In this document: piece by piece, positions 1 through 11,254 of the stretch
Layout: each line of letters opens with the position of its first letter
Position numbering within the stretch: position 1 is the first letter of the stretch
Notes under the pieces: generated by a model
Databases searched by the model: none
The model's input: the letters and a program-made list of their open reading frames with translations, nothing else
Told to the model about the DNA's origin: nothing
Translations under genes and position numbers: made by a program
Origin: Botryococcus braunii
Lineage: Eukaryota; Chlorophyta; Trebouxiophyceae
Length of the DNA stretch: 64,000 nucleotides
Assembly (NCBI GenBank): GCA_002005505.1
Contig: KV908338.1
Coordinates: 819,159-883,158, forward strand
Direction: 5' to 3'

Positions 1-508
1 TTGATTGATAATTCGAAAAATTTCTTAAAACAGATGAGTATCGCCGAAAGATCTAGCACATTCGAAGTCAGCTGTTCGAATTTCTCAGATCGCGCATATA
101 TATACTGGTGGCACCCATAGCTGCATATTGATGCACCCGTACGTACAATTTAAACTCTATTTAATAGAAACATTATATACGATACTTTTGTGCCTTATCA
201 GTTACAGAAATGTAAGGAGTTCGTAGAAAGTAGCCTTTTCCAACTTTCTTTCGGGAGATGGACCAAGTTGGTTCTGCAACCGGTTAACGCGTTGTACTGC
301 CTTATTCCGGATGACGGAGCAAGCAACTGTCCTCAGCGGACGGAACTCCGGGCTTGCTAGCACTCCGCTTAGATTAAAGAGAGAACGATTGCGAGTGAGA
401 TGTTAATATTCTTTTGACGCACTCCCCAGTTCGCGCAAATATAAGTTAGACATGTTTACACGGAACTATTGGCACACTGGAAATGACGATCTGTCGACAT
501 GTCCGTGT
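1..508. other. Left host flank, no gene seen
   Basis: This is unique sequence outside the retrotransposon nest. I see no credible ORF, RNA gene or repeat. It ends at the 5-bp duplication GTATG that borders element A. Confidence 0.6.
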
Positions 509-513
509 GTATG

Positions 514-1542
514 TTTTATAGAATGGCACGGTCCAGCGTCAATCTACATACATTTCAGACACCCTGTGACATAATGCAATCATTAGCAATGCTCACAGAA
601 GACAGTATGGACAGCCCTTATCCTCTCGAAGGGCTTCACAGACTGGAGTTCGTCACGTATGAACTTTTACAATGTATGTGTGTTATGATGTGACTCACTA
701 AGCTAAGCAAAACATAAGGGATACCTGTGACATAATGCAATCATTAGCAATGCTCACAGAAGACAGTATGGACAGCCCTTATCCTCTCGAAGGGCTTCAC
801 AGACTGGAGTTCGTCACGTATGAACTGACCAATCTCACTGCCTTCATCCCTTTAAATACTACGGAAGGCTGACATCATTGCCTCCTCTGCATTTGCTAGT
901 CTTTGTCACTATTAACACTACGGAGAGTTGATCTGCGGCTCCGTACTATGCGTGAATTCGTAGAACCGTACACTCATCGTTCAGTCCTACCGGATTTTTC
1001 ACGAACTCGACCCGAAAATATCTTAGACCGTCTAAACGACAAGATCTATCCGCAAAAGCTTCGATCCAGGACCTCGGAGCCGACCGTACGCTCCGTGAAA
1101 TGACTCGATGAGAAGATATTTACTCCGTGAACCCGTTCGGATCTCGATCTGATCACCGAGTTAGTTCCTGAGACCTTTAAACCACTCGGAGTTGGTGCAT
1201 TTACGTCTAACTTACTCGAATCTCACGATAAGAACCGTAATTGCACCCCGGAACTTCTACTGTAAGTCCGTACCACCCTGTACACTCCAGGATAAAGTCT
1301 GCAGGCCCTTTAACTTTATTCAAATGTCATGAGTAAGTCTCAAATGTCCTTTATCAGTCAATATACTTGCACATTTATTCTATACACCAAGTATATCAAC
1401 AACGTGTCATGCAGTACACCTGTACCTTATGCAGCTGTACCTTATTTGGACTCTTCAAACATGCAGACAAATGTAGGGGACTCTCATCAGATGTGAAGTG
1501 AAATTTTTCCCAAGTACAGCTGATGATCCCCATTTTATAACA
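514..1542 (-). repeat. Element A 3' LTR
   Basis: This 1029-bp LTR matches 7700-8728 with about four differences. It contains a 103-bp direct duplication at 563-665 and 724-826, starting CCTGTGACATAATGC. Short ORFs inside it are chance frames. Confidence 0.95.
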
Positions 1543-1550
1543 CCTCCCCT
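1543..1550 (-). promoter_or_regulatory. Element A polypurine tract
   Basis: On the coding strand this reads AGGGGAGG directly before the 3' LTR start TGTTATAAAATGG. It is the expected primer for plus-strand DNA synthesis. Confidence 0.75.
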
Positions 1551-1627
1551 CATGTGCAGGAGTGGACAAATAAGCAATCCCAAATCACTTCAGCCAGGCA
1601 CAAACAGCTGTGCTCAATCAGTTGGCT

Positions 1628-4600
1628 TCATTTCAAGCCAGCCTGTGCTCTAAGCTTTATGAAGGGAGCTTTGGCCAAAACCTTCGTGAACATATCAGCA
1701 ATATTTTCTGCAGTGCCCACATATTTTGGAATGATAGCACCCTTCTCCACCTCATCCCTCACCCTGTGGTACCTCACTGCAATATGCTTGGTCCTAGTTG
1801 AGATGGGAATTCCCTTAATATTTGCAAGGGCACCTGTGTTGTCAGTATACACCACAACACCACCTTCCCCCTCTCCCAGATCAGACATTAACTTGCTGAA
1901 CCAAAGCGCTTCTTGCACCCCAGTACACATGGAGATGAACTCTGCCTCAACAGTAGACAGAGCCACCAGTGGCTGCAGTTTACTGCCCCAAGAGACTGCT
2001 GCACCACTGGACATAAATACGTAGCCTGATGTAGACTTTCTGCCATCCAGATCACCTGCATAGTCAGAATCTACAAAGGCTTCCAAGCCTCCCTTTCCCC
2101 TTTCCCACTCCAAACCCAGCTCCTTGGTTGCTGCCAGGTACCTCAGCACATTCATGCCTGCGCTCAAATGCGTTGAAGTGGGCTGGTTAGAGAATCTTGC
2201 TAATAAACCAGCTGAGTAGGATAGGTCTGGCCTCACAGTGTTGGCTAAATACAATATCCCTCCCACAAGTTCCCTGAAACGATTTTCTGAAGGGAGGGGA
2301 TCACCAACATCTTTCTGCAATTTCCAGGATGCATCAAGGGGGACTGATTTTGTGCGACAGTTTGTCATGTCAAAGCTCTCAAGAATGTCTGTGACCAGTT
2401 TCTCGTTTGACAACTTAATACTTTTCAGCACACCACCCTCATCATACTGAAATGATAACTGCATCCCCAGAAAGTGCCTTGCTTCACCCAAGTCTTTCAC
2501 TGAAAACTTTGCCGACAGTAAAGACTTGGTATTTTCTATGCTTGCAATATCTTCAGACACTATCAGTATGTCATCAACATATAGCAGCAAATACACAGTG
2601 GCTCCCTCTACACTCTGAAGTATGAATAGTGAAGGATCTGCATCTGAAATTACAAATCCAGCAGATTTCAGATAGGAGCTAATCGTTACGTACCATGCAC
2701 GTGGAGCTTGCTTTAACCCATACAGTGCCTTGTGCAGTTGACAAACAGTGTTGGGCCCACCCACATGATACCCTTCAGGTTGTTTGACTTTAACGTCCTC
2801 TGCCAAGTCCCCATGCAGAAAGGCAGTGCTCACATCCATTTGATGAACTCTCATGTCCCTGGTCACTGCTAGGGACAACATATATCTTAGTGTTGAGTGT
2901 TTGGAAACTGGGGCATACACTTCAGTGTAATCAACCCCATATATTTGCTTAAAGCCTTTTGCCACCAGTCTTGCCTTGAACCGTTCCACTTCCCCAAGTT
3001 CAGACAATTTCACTTTGTACACCCATTTGACTGGCAGGGCCTTCTTGAATTCTTTGTTATCCACCACCACATATGACCATGTGCCCAATGCTTTGAGTGA
3101 TTTCATTTCCTCATCCATGGCTTGTACCCATTTGTCAGCTTCAGGAGAGTTTACTGCATCTACATATGTGGCTGGTTCAACAATTACCGTGTCTTTCTGT
3201 ACTTGTACGTATCCACAGAAATTTGAGAATGTGTTTGTTTGGTTTGTTTCTGATGTGTGTATTGTATTACGTTTCCTCTCAGGATACCTCCCTCCAAACA
3301 AACCAGCAGGTGAGTGGGGAATACTGGCAGCCAGGAAATCAAATTCCACTGGCTCTAAGTGAGAGTCTGAGACATAACCCTCAACACTGTTGTGGCTGGT
3401 GACTTGTGTAACACCCCCATTAAAGGGGCGCGCACCCAGACTGCTTGTGGAACGGGTTTCTGGCACTTCCAAGTCCAGATCACCCGCGAGCCCTTTATGA
3501 CCACCCCTAGTCTCCATTGGTATTGACTCCTGCTGAGCCAATACCTCCCCTGGCTCCCCTGCCATCCCTGCGCTCAACTGCTCACCTCCGCGCACCTGCG
3601 CACCTGGACTAGTAACCTCTAAACTGCCCAAGGGGGCCAGAGAAACATCAGGCATGCTTGCAGGAACATCAGTGAGGGGGTCTGTGGGACCATCCTCATC
3701 TGTAGTGTAATCAAAAGCACTGTCAGACTCAACTAAGTCTGGCACGTCTGAAAGATCATCATTTACTGTACCTGCAGGGTCACTGCCAGACACGTCTGCA
3801 GTGACTTCCTCAAACCTGACAAATTCCCCAGCATGGACATCGACTTTGCCATCAATAAGCACTCTGTAGTTTTGACTGAGATCATCATATCCAAGAAAAA
3901 TACCTTCAGAGCTTACACAGTCGAACTTTCCTGCCCTTTTGGACTTCAGAATTAATGCAAAACATTTGCAACCAAACACACGCAAGTGGCTGAGATTAGG
4001 CTTATGACCAAACCATGCTTCAAAGGGAGTAATACTCAAATTTGCAACAGCACACACATTCCTGAGGTAATTTGCAGTAAGCAGAGCATCACCCCAATAT
4101 TCAGTTGGAAGATCTGTGGCTGCCAGCATGGCCCTCGCCCTCTCTTGCAGAGTCCTGTTCAGTCTCTCAATCTTCCCGTTCTGCTCATGAGCATAAGGAG
4201 CAGTCTTCTGATGGACCACTCCATACTTCCTACAGAATTTGTCCAAACCAATAAACTCAGTGCCATTGTCAGTACGTATGTACTTGACCCTGCATTCACA
4301 CTGATTCTGCCATGTAGTGAGAAGAAGTGTGGCCTCTTTCACTGCATCGGACTTAGATTTTAACAGGATGACTTTGGAGAATTCTGTGAATTCATCAATG
4401 ACACTTAAAGCATACTTTTCACCATCATTTGATTCAGGACTGATTGGACCTATCACATCCATATGTACCACTTCAAGTTTCCTAGTACATTTGGTGTTAG
4501 TTGTTTTAAAGGGTTGTGTAGTCATCTTCCCCAACATGCATGGTTCACACACTCCATGGTTTCCAATGTGCTTTGACAAATCAATGGTGGGAAGAGACAT

Positions 4601-4705
4601 CCCTTTAACCATGTCCTCTTTTCTAATCCTTGACATATTGTGAGGTGACAAGTGACCTAAAAGTGCCATAGGTCCACTTTCTCTATGTCTATTTGTGCTA
4701 TGCAA
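1628..4705 (-). pseudogene. pol: Element A integrase-RT-RNase H (frameshifted from gag)
   Basis: This is the downstream 1025-aa half of the copia polyprotein. Integrase carries D83 (HMDVIGP), D146 (TDNGTEF) and E180 (NGKIER) with a QNG motif. Reverse transcriptase has YVDD near residue 708 and the LYGLKQAPRAW motif. RNase H has FVDSDYAGD near residue 877 and the copia end motif TKHIAVRYH. The frame is +2 relative to the upstream gag ORF, with a 49-bp overlap; the GAG-pre-integrase motif is divided between them (LWHF in one, LGHLS in the other). A small deletion is the simplest explanation, though programmed frameshifting cannot be excluded. The reading-frame start is not a true initiation codon. 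Confidence 0.93.
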
Positions 4706-7041
4706 GTCTCAACTTGGTTTACCTCCTTACTGAATGTCACATGTTTTTCAGTAATGGACAAGTCAATGAACCATTGATAAGGAAAGCAGTGTTCTGCATA
4801 ACCTAAATTGGTTCCATTTGAATCTGTGATAAAACATTCAATGCCTAGAATATTCACATTTAGGCCATCAAGATATGCTTTTCCCACAGACAGCAGATAT
4901 TTCTTGGAGGTAGGGACATACTTGACATTGTAAAGAACAAAGGATGTTCCAAACTCTGAGAATACTTTCATTTTTCCCTCTCCAAGTATAGCTTCCCTTT
5001 TGCCATTTGCCACTACAAGGTATTCTGGGTCCTTGTACTCAACATAGTCTATCATATTCTCTTTGCTAGGGGAAATATGATCAGTTGAGCCGCTATCAAT
5101 CAGCCAAGCAGGCAGGGAGGGGGTTGAATTGACTGATTCCCTTCTTACACAGTTACTAAATACCTCCCTTGAGTACTGCTCCAACTTGGGGCAGTTCCTC
5201 TTCACATGACCTGGCTCCTTACAGTGGTAACATAGGAGCGTTGACCTTCCTTGCTGTTGGAAAGCCTGTCTGCTTGCCTGAGCATCATTCACACTTTCCT
5301 TAGTATCTCTCAGTACCTCAACATTGTGTGCAGATGGCCTTCCAGCATTGTTCTTGCTCCCACCCTTATTCCCATATGTTGGATTTGTAACGTTTCTAAC
5401 ATATGGTTTGGGTGCTGGTGTGCTTGCTTTCTTGTTTTGTAACTTACTGTATGTGAGTTCAAGAACATGTTGCAACTTATGTATGTCTGCTTTATCATAG
5501 CATACAGAAGTTTGAAATTGTCTGTCAGCCTCATATTCATCTGACAAGCCCGCCAATAACATGGCACACAATGTGAGATCAGAATAAAACTCGCCCAAAC
5601 TCTTGATAGTATTTGCGATTTTCCTCCCTCTTAAGATGTATGCAGATGGCTTTTCTCCTGGGAACATGGTCAAGGTCCTAGCCTCATTGTGTAGACTGAT
5701 TAACTTGCCTTGTGCCCTTACCCTGAATACGTCTAGAAGGGTATGCCACATCACATAAGCTGAATACTGGTCTGAGATTTGTACCAAATACTCTTCAGTG
5801 CAAGACTGTGTTATAAGTGTCTGAGCTTTGAAGTCATCCAAGGAACCCTCACAGTCATCATGCACACAATATGCAACTCCCATTTCCATTAACATGGTGT
5901 AAACATGCTTGCTCCACATCACCCAATTGTTGTCGTTTAACTTAATTGGTTCCAGTTTCGGAGTAAGTTTTTGATATGAATATGGGACAGGACCAGTGGG
6001 GTAAGTGACACCAGGAAAACCTGTAGACGTGAACGGAGCAGGTCTTCTGCCACCAGGAGGAATACCTCCTGTGGGTGGACCACCACTAAAAGGGGGACCC
6101 CCACCACCACCACCACCTGGCCCACCAGGCCCACCAGGACCTCCAGGCCCACCAGGCCCTCCACCGCCACCACCACCAGCCCCACCACTGGGGCCAACAC
6201 CACCAGGAACACCCCCAGCAGCACTGATAATAGGAACATTACCGTAAAATGTTGCTCTCGATGCTTGACTGGGGCGCTGTGCAGCTCCTGCAGGACCAAC
6301 AGGAGGGCCCCCACTGTATGGAGGACCTCCACCAGGAGGACCAGCTCCTGGAAGTACCATTGGGACAGCTGCAGCAGCCTGCGTTGTTGCCTGTGGGATG
6401 TTTGGCAATGTGGGGTTAAGACTATTTAACATTGCAGTAGTCATACTAACTGGCAACATGCCCCCACTAGGGAGCGGAACGTACACTAACTGTGTACCAC
6501 CTAGCTGCGCATTTTGAGAGACATTCACACCGACACTACTAGCCAAAGGAACAGATGCAGGTTGCGTTACTTGTGACTGACTGATTTGCACAGCAGCATT
6601 GCTGACATTTGTCCTAGGCAAAGCAAGTGAAGGTTGAAAGTTACCTCTTGTCACAGCTGGGCCACTAGTAACAGGAACACTTCTAGTCCTAAGTGCCCTA
6701 CTAGCTAATAAACCGGGATTGAACCCATATACCTGTCTTGCACCTGGTGCCTGACTCCCAGGCTGATTTGAAGGACCACCTGAGTGCACTTCAACAGACT
6801 CAGTCAGTAAACTACTCTGCTCAAGAGATGAGTAATTTGGTTGGCTGTCATTTTCTGTATCAGATACTTCACTCTCGTCTTCATTGCTGGAGTGTTGCAA
6901 ACCAGGATTTTCATGCAAGGCATTAATACCAGAGGGAGAATACACATCTTCCTCATACATAGTGTTATACACACCTTCTATTGAGACAGGAACATCATAT
7001 GGTTCCTCCACTATCTCAGAAAGGGTATACGTAGCACTCAT
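4657..7041 (-). CDS. gag: Element A Gag and protease
   Basis: This 794-aa ORF begins at an ATG (7039-7041). The N-terminal 260 residues are polar and low-complexity. A collagen-like Gly-Pro tract spans about residues 268-328. A copia Gag domain follows at about 357-510 (KLNDNNWVMWSKHV). The CX2CX4HX4C zinc knuckle CYHCKEPGHVKRNC is at 604-617. The aspartic protease active site DSGSTDH is at residue 649. The ORF stops within the GAG-pre-integrase motif (VDLWHF-stop), where the next ORF takes over in another frame. Gag packages the RNA into virus-like particles and the protease matures the polyprotein. Confidence 0.92.
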   Translation of the reverse strand: MSATYTLSEIVEEPYDVPVSIEGVYNTMYEEDVYSPSGINALHENPGLQHSSNEDESEVSDTENDSQPNYSSLEQSSLLTESVEVHSGGPSNQPGSQAPGARQVYGFNPGLLASRALRTRSVPVTSGPAVTRGNFQPSLALPRTNVSNAAVQISQSQVTQPASVPLASSVGVNVSQNAQLGGTQLVYVPLPSGGMLPVSMTTAMLNSLNPTLPNIPQATTQAAAAVPMVLPGAGPPGGGPPYSGGPPVGPAGAAQRPSQASRATFYGNVPIISAAGGVPGGVGPSGGAGGGGGGGPGGPGGPGGPGGPGGGGGGGPPFSGGPPTGGIPPGGRRPAPFTSTGFPGVTYPTGPVPYSYQKLTPKLEPIKLNDNNWVMWSKHVYTMLMEMGVAYCVHDDCEGSLDDFKAQTLITQSCTEEYLVQISDQYSAYVMWHTLLDVFRVRAQGKLISLHNEARTLTMFPGEKPSAYILRGRKIANTIKSLGEFYSDLTLCAMLLAGLSDEYEADRQFQTSVCYDKADIHKLQHVLELTYSKLQNKKASTPAPKPYVRNVTNPTYGNKGGSKNNAGRPSAHNVEVLRDTKESVNDAQASRQAFQQQGRSTLLCYHCKEPGHVKRNCPKLEQYSREVFSNCVRRESVNSTPSLPAWLIDSGSTDHISPSKENMIDYVEYKDPEYLVVANGKREAILGEGKMKVFSEFGTSFVLYNVKYVPTSKKYLLSVGKAYLDGLNVNILGIECFITDSNGTNLGYAEHCFPYQWFIDLSITEKHVTFSKEVNQVETCIAQIDIEKVDLWHF

Positions 7042-7687
7042 AATCAGCTAGTCCTATACCTCAAGGACAGCTCAACTGCAAACACTAGTACTTTTCCTTA
7101 AAGACAAGTGATGCAATCACACACAGATCCTATTCCTCAAGGACTGTAAACAACTACTCTTTTACCACAAAGAGAAGTCAAAGATTGTTAAAACACCGAT
7201 CCTATACCACAAGGACGGCACAACTGCAAGCACTAGTACTTTTCCTCAAAGACAAGTGATGCAATCAACCACAGATCCTATCTTTCAAGGTCTGTAAACA
7301 ACTACTCTTTTACCACAAAGAGAAGTCAAGTTTGTTAACACCGCCGATTCTATACGTCTAGATCAGCCGATCGTGACCACGTGTCACCGAGTTAAGAAAG
7401 AAATAATTTACCAACCTTGGTTTTCTGCACCAGAAAACCTCCACACAACTTACCGTGCCTCTCTCACCACCACTTTGACTTAATCGTCAAAGCAGCCGAG
7501 AAGCCCTTCGACCAAAGATGCCCGCAACAGATATTTAGGGTCGATTCTCTGAAGTAAACCCAATAAATTGGATCTGCAAACAGAGAGCCAACACCTATCT
7601 ACCATTAGATTGCAAAGAACCGTGTGGACAAGGCGTATTGCCCACACAAGACGAGGTAGATCACCACGCCGACCGTGTCATTGAGCT
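7042..7687 (-). other. Element A 5' leader with tandem repeat
   Basis: About 650 bp lie between the primer binding site and the gag ATG. Two degenerate copies of a roughly 140-bp unit are present at about 7049-7190 and 7197-7331, sharing CTACTCTTTTACCACAAAGA. No coding potential is seen; it probably holds packaging signals. Confidence 0.7.
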
Positions 7688-7699
7688 TCGCCGATACCA
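7688..7699 (-). promoter_or_regulatory. Element A primer binding site
   Basis: Minus strand reads TGGTATCGGCGA directly abutting the 5' LTR end. It is the 12-nt site shared by eight of the nine elements, complementary to a tRNA 3' end TCGCCGATACCA. Confidence 0.85.
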
Positions 7700-8728
7700 T
7701 TTTATAAAATGGCACGGTCCAGCGTCAATCTACACACATTTCAGACACCCTGTGACATAATGCAATCATTAGCAATGCTCACAGAAGACAGTATGGACAG
7801 CCCTTATCCTCTCGAAGGGCTTCACAGACTGGAGTTCGTCACGTATGAACTTTTACAATGTATGTGTGTTATGATGTGACTCACTAAGCTAAGCAAAACA
7901 TAAGGGATACCTGTGACATAATGCAATCATTAGCAATGCTCACAGAAGACAGTATGGACAGCCCTTATCCTCTCGAAGGGCTTCACAGACTGGAGTTCGT
8001 CACGTATGAACTGACCAATCTCACTGCCTTCATCCCTTTAAATACTACGGAAGGCTGACATCATTGCCTCCTCTGCATTTGCTAGTCTTTGTCACTATTA
8101 ACACTACGGAGAGTTGATCTGCGGCTCCGTACTATGCGTGAATTCGTAGAACCGTACACTCATCGTTCAGTCCTACCGGATTCTTCACGAACTCGACCCG
8201 AAAATATCTTAGACCGTCTAAACGACAAGATCTATCCGCAAAAGCTTCGATCCAGAACCTCGGAGCCGACCGTACGCTCCGTGAAATGACTCGATGAGAA
8301 GATATTTACTCCGTGAACCCGTTCGGATCTCGATCTGATCACCGAGTTAGTTCCTGAGACCTTTAAACCACTCGGAGTTGGTGCATTTACGTCTAACTTA
8401 CTCGAATCTCACGATAAGAACCGTAATTGCACCCCGGAACTTCTACTGTAAGTCCGTACCACCCTGTACACTCCAGGATAAAGTCTGCAGGCCCTTTAAC
8501 TTTATTCAAATGTCATGAGTAAGTCTCAAATGTCCTTTATCAGTCAATATACTTGCACATTTATTCTATACACCAAGTATATCAACAACGTGTCATGCAG
8601 TACACCTGTACCTTATGCAGCTGTACCTTATTTGGACTCTTCAAACATGCAGACAAATGTAGGGGACTCTCATCAGATGTGAAGTGAAATTTTTCCCAAG
8701 TACAGCTGATGATCCCCATTTTATAACA
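7700..8728 (-). repeat. Element A 5' LTR
   Basis: This 1029-bp LTR carries the same 103-bp internal duplication (7749-7851 and 7910-8012) as its partner. It should carry the promoter for the minus-strand transcript. Confidence 0.95.
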
Positions 8729-8745
8729 GTATGTATATATATATA

Positions 8746-9006
8746 TGTAGCATTTCCTAGGGTATAATGCTCTAGTATGGTCCTTGGCATTGCTCTTTGA
8801 CTTGCCATGTGATCTGGATTCGCAGTACAACCTCGCTCAAGTAGTTCGCTCGGTTGCCCGACTACGCGTCTGTGGCAGTACAGTATAATTCAATCCACCC
8901 TGGGTTTAAGAGTACGCTTGCGAATCAATCATGTAACACTCCTTCGTTGCACACCACGAACGTCTCACTGTCTCATAAAAACCTCTTCCGCTTAGTTAAC
9001 GCTACA
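8746..9006 (+). repeat. Element B 5' LTR
   Basis: Starts TGTAGCATTTCC and ends AACGCTACA. It matches 59726-59983 except for a 3-bp indel and very few substitutions. Confidence 0.95.
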
Positions 9007-9007
9007 G

Positions 9008-9019
9008 TGGTATCGGCGA
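9008..9019 (+). promoter_or_regulatory. Element B primer binding site
   Basis: TGGTATCGGCGA lies one base after the LTR end. The following CAAGG is shared with sibling element C. Confidence 0.85.
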
Positions 9020-9076
9020 CAAGGATCAGTTCCTTGTCGTTCGTTCGTGGTGCGTTTCTTTTCCTTTCGGATTGTG

Positions 9077-9526
9077 ATGTCTCGGCATCCTCGTTCGGGT
9101 TCAAGGGCTCGTGCACCTAGTCCTGGCATCGCAGAGCCAGATCCATCCATAGATCTTCTTGCTTATGTATATGTAGATCGTTCATGGGTAGATCCTCGTT
9201 GTATGCTTAGGCGTTTGGTAGATATCGGTGCCCTGCTCGAAGGAGCCGTTGCATTAGGATCTAGTGTTCCGTCGCATTCCCCTCCAGTTGATACCGCTCA
9301 GAGCATTTCAGAGGAACTTGAGATGTTAATTCAGTGCTCTCTCGCGCAACCTGCACCTGTGGTCGTGCCGCAGCCCATACCAACGGCAACTCCGGCATCG
9401 GCTACAGCCTCGTCAGGTTCAGGCTTGGCATCCGCTCGGTCCGTGGAGGTGGCTACGACGTTCTTCCGTTGCTTCCAATTACACCTTGAGTTGAGGAAGC
9501 ACTTTCAAAAATCAAATACAACTTGA
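9077..9526 (+). pseudogene. gag: Element B gag remnant
   Basis: The ATG at 9077 opens MSRHPRSGSRARA, matching the start of element C Gag (MSRRPRSGSRARA). About 150 codons remain against 346 in C. One deletion removes the region after SGSG, and another joins VATTFFR directly to CFQLHLELRK. The capsid core and most of the CX2CX4HX4C knuckle are lost. The ORF stays open through both deletions, but the product could not form a normal capsid. Confidence 0.85.
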
Positions 9527-9572
9527 TTTGTTGGACTTCTTTGGTATTACAGCAGTGTGAGGCCTGTTTCAG

Positions 9573-10250
9573 ATGTCTGCCAACTGTTCAGTGACCCAGT
9601 ATGGGATTCCTGTTTTGTATGGGCTTGGTAATCTGCAGAATTTCTTTCACAGTTGTTGCCATTCTTTCATGTCCCATATTGTGGATGGGCATGGTTTGTG
9701 TAGAGAGTTTCAGACATCCCCCCATGCCAGTGACTTGATCAATCCTGTGTGCATGTATAAGAGAGATGCAGCTCCTCACCTTCTTTCTAGTGATGCTCAT
9801 GTTGTCTTGTTTGTTGATGGTAGTAACAGGGAGTGTACTGTTAGCCAGCTTGTGTCACAGCTACTGCCAGGTACTAGATTGACTGTGCTCTCTTGCCTGA
9901 GCCACTGTGAACAGGTGCTGGAAGGGACTACACAACAACAGTCTCATGATGTATTGCTCTCGGCTTCTGTTTTGGATGCACTGGGTCTTACTTCCACCTT
10001 TAAGAGCTCACCCCACTGCAGTTCCCATACAGGCTTGCCCTTATATCGTTGCCTGGTACAGACTGGTTGTCTCAGTGTGAAGGAGAAACCCCTGCCCGCA
10101 ACTTCTTTTGACTCTTTTGTTCAGCTTGACAGTAGACACATTGTGAATGGTCTTGATCTTTCCTCCACTTGCATAGAGTTTGAGGGAATTCTTGCTAGTA
10201 GACCTGTCAAGATTTTGTTGGACAGTGGAGCCTCTGCAAATTTTATTGAT
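9573..10250 (+). pseudogene. pol: Element B pol segment 1 (N-terminus to protease)
   Basis: The segment opens MSANCSVTQYG and parallels element C Pol through its long pre-protease region. It reaches the protease active site LLDSGASANFID, where element C inserted. Residues seen after position 10250 in this frame belong to C's LTR. The reading continues at 16575. Gag and pol are in different frames in this family. Confidence 0.88.
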
Positions 10251-10505
10251 TGTAGTATATCAGCGGAAGAGAGTTTAGGAATCAGACAATTCGTGATGTG
10301 CACGGAAAGAGTGTTACATGAATGAGCCGCAGGTCCACCCTTAATGCCATCCAGGGTTGAATGTACAGTGTACTGCCACAGACGTGTAGTCGGGCAACCG
10401 AGCGAACTACCTGAGCGAGGTTGTACTGCGAACTCAGATCACATGGCAAGTCATAGAGCAATGCCAAGGACCATACTAGAGCATTAGACCCTAGGAAATG
10501 CTACA
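10251..10505 (-). repeat. Element C 3' LTR
   Basis: 255 bp, starting TGTAGTATATCAGC on the plus strand and ending AAATGCTACA. It is related to the B LTR in inverted orientation. Confidence 0.95.
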
Positions 10506-10518
10506 TGCCCTCCCCCTT
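10506..10518 (-). promoter_or_regulatory. Element C polypurine tract
   Basis: Coding strand reads AAGGGGGAGGGCA just before the 3' LTR, the same sequence as in element B. Confidence 0.8.
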
Positions 10519-11254
10519 GGCATAAGCTATGAGATGGTGTTTATGGCAATGGGGCCACAAACGTAAGACAGGGGTATCACGAACCCTGCTTACTGTAACT
10601 ATAGATAATCACACCTCCTATAGTTACTAACTACTGCAAGTCAGAGGATGAAGTCCACAAGCAAGTTTAGCACGACACAGACGAGGGACTCATCTGCTCA
10701 ACGCTCGAATACCTTAACATTCTAAGGACTATCGTCTGCAAGCGGATCCTCCAACTTAGGGGACGAACTCTCTAGACAGCACTCACACCAGTGATGAAAC
10801 AATTAGGTTGAGTCCTCAGACTAGCACTTGTCCAAACCCTAGGTCCAGTTACCCTGCTTCGCAGTGTAACCTTCGCTTGAGGTGGCTTTCCATCAAAAGG
10901 CACAAGGCATATTGCCTAGAGCAGCAAGCTATACACACTAACTGCCACATGGTGTATCTCATGGGTAAGATACCAAGCAAGTCATGCAGTCACGGAACTA
11001 CAATTTGCAGCTACACTGCATAGCATGTGCATCACAAAATGGAGCCGGGATAAAGAAACATAACCCATGCAAAACATAGAAGCAAGAGACATGCATGCAA
11101 GTCCCAATTCATGATTCCACCACCCTCCCAGACCCTCCCACCCTCCCTCCCTGATCCAAGCTGGCTGGCGAAGTCCAAGGGTCATCAGCCGCAAGTGGCT
11201 GGAAAAGTCCTCAAGCCGCAAGTGGCTTAATCAAGGGATGCCCGCAAGTGGGAC
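10519..11254 (-). other. Element C 3' untranslated region
   Basis: About 740 noncoding bases separate the pol stop from the purine tract. The sequence is strongly conserved with the matching part of B (58971-59712). It includes three CACTTGCGG motifs within about 80 bp just after the stop codon. Confidence 0.75.

Larger units (their letters stand above)
514..8728 (-). mobile_element. Element A: Ty1/copia LTR retrotransposon
   Basis: Two 1029-bp LTRs (514-1542 and 7700-8728) differ at about four sites. They are flanked by the duplication GTATG at 509-513 and 8729-8733. The order on the minus strand is gag, protease, integrase, reverse transcriptase, RNase H, with integrase before RT, which defines copia. 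A primer binding site and a purine tract are in the expected places. The coding region is split by a frameshift at the start of integrase. The LTR begins TG on the coding strand but ends AAAA rather than CA, as supported by the TSD and by direct abutment on the primer binding site. Insertion lies 17 bp from element B. Confidence 0.96.

Noticed and set aside
903..1103. 66-aa ORF repeated at 8089-8289
   Set aside because: It is duplicated only because it lies in both LTRs of element A; no conserved features and no sign of translation.
6005..6247. Pro-rich ORF on the plus strand
   Set aside because: It is the antisense shadow of the Gly-Pro tract in element A Gag.
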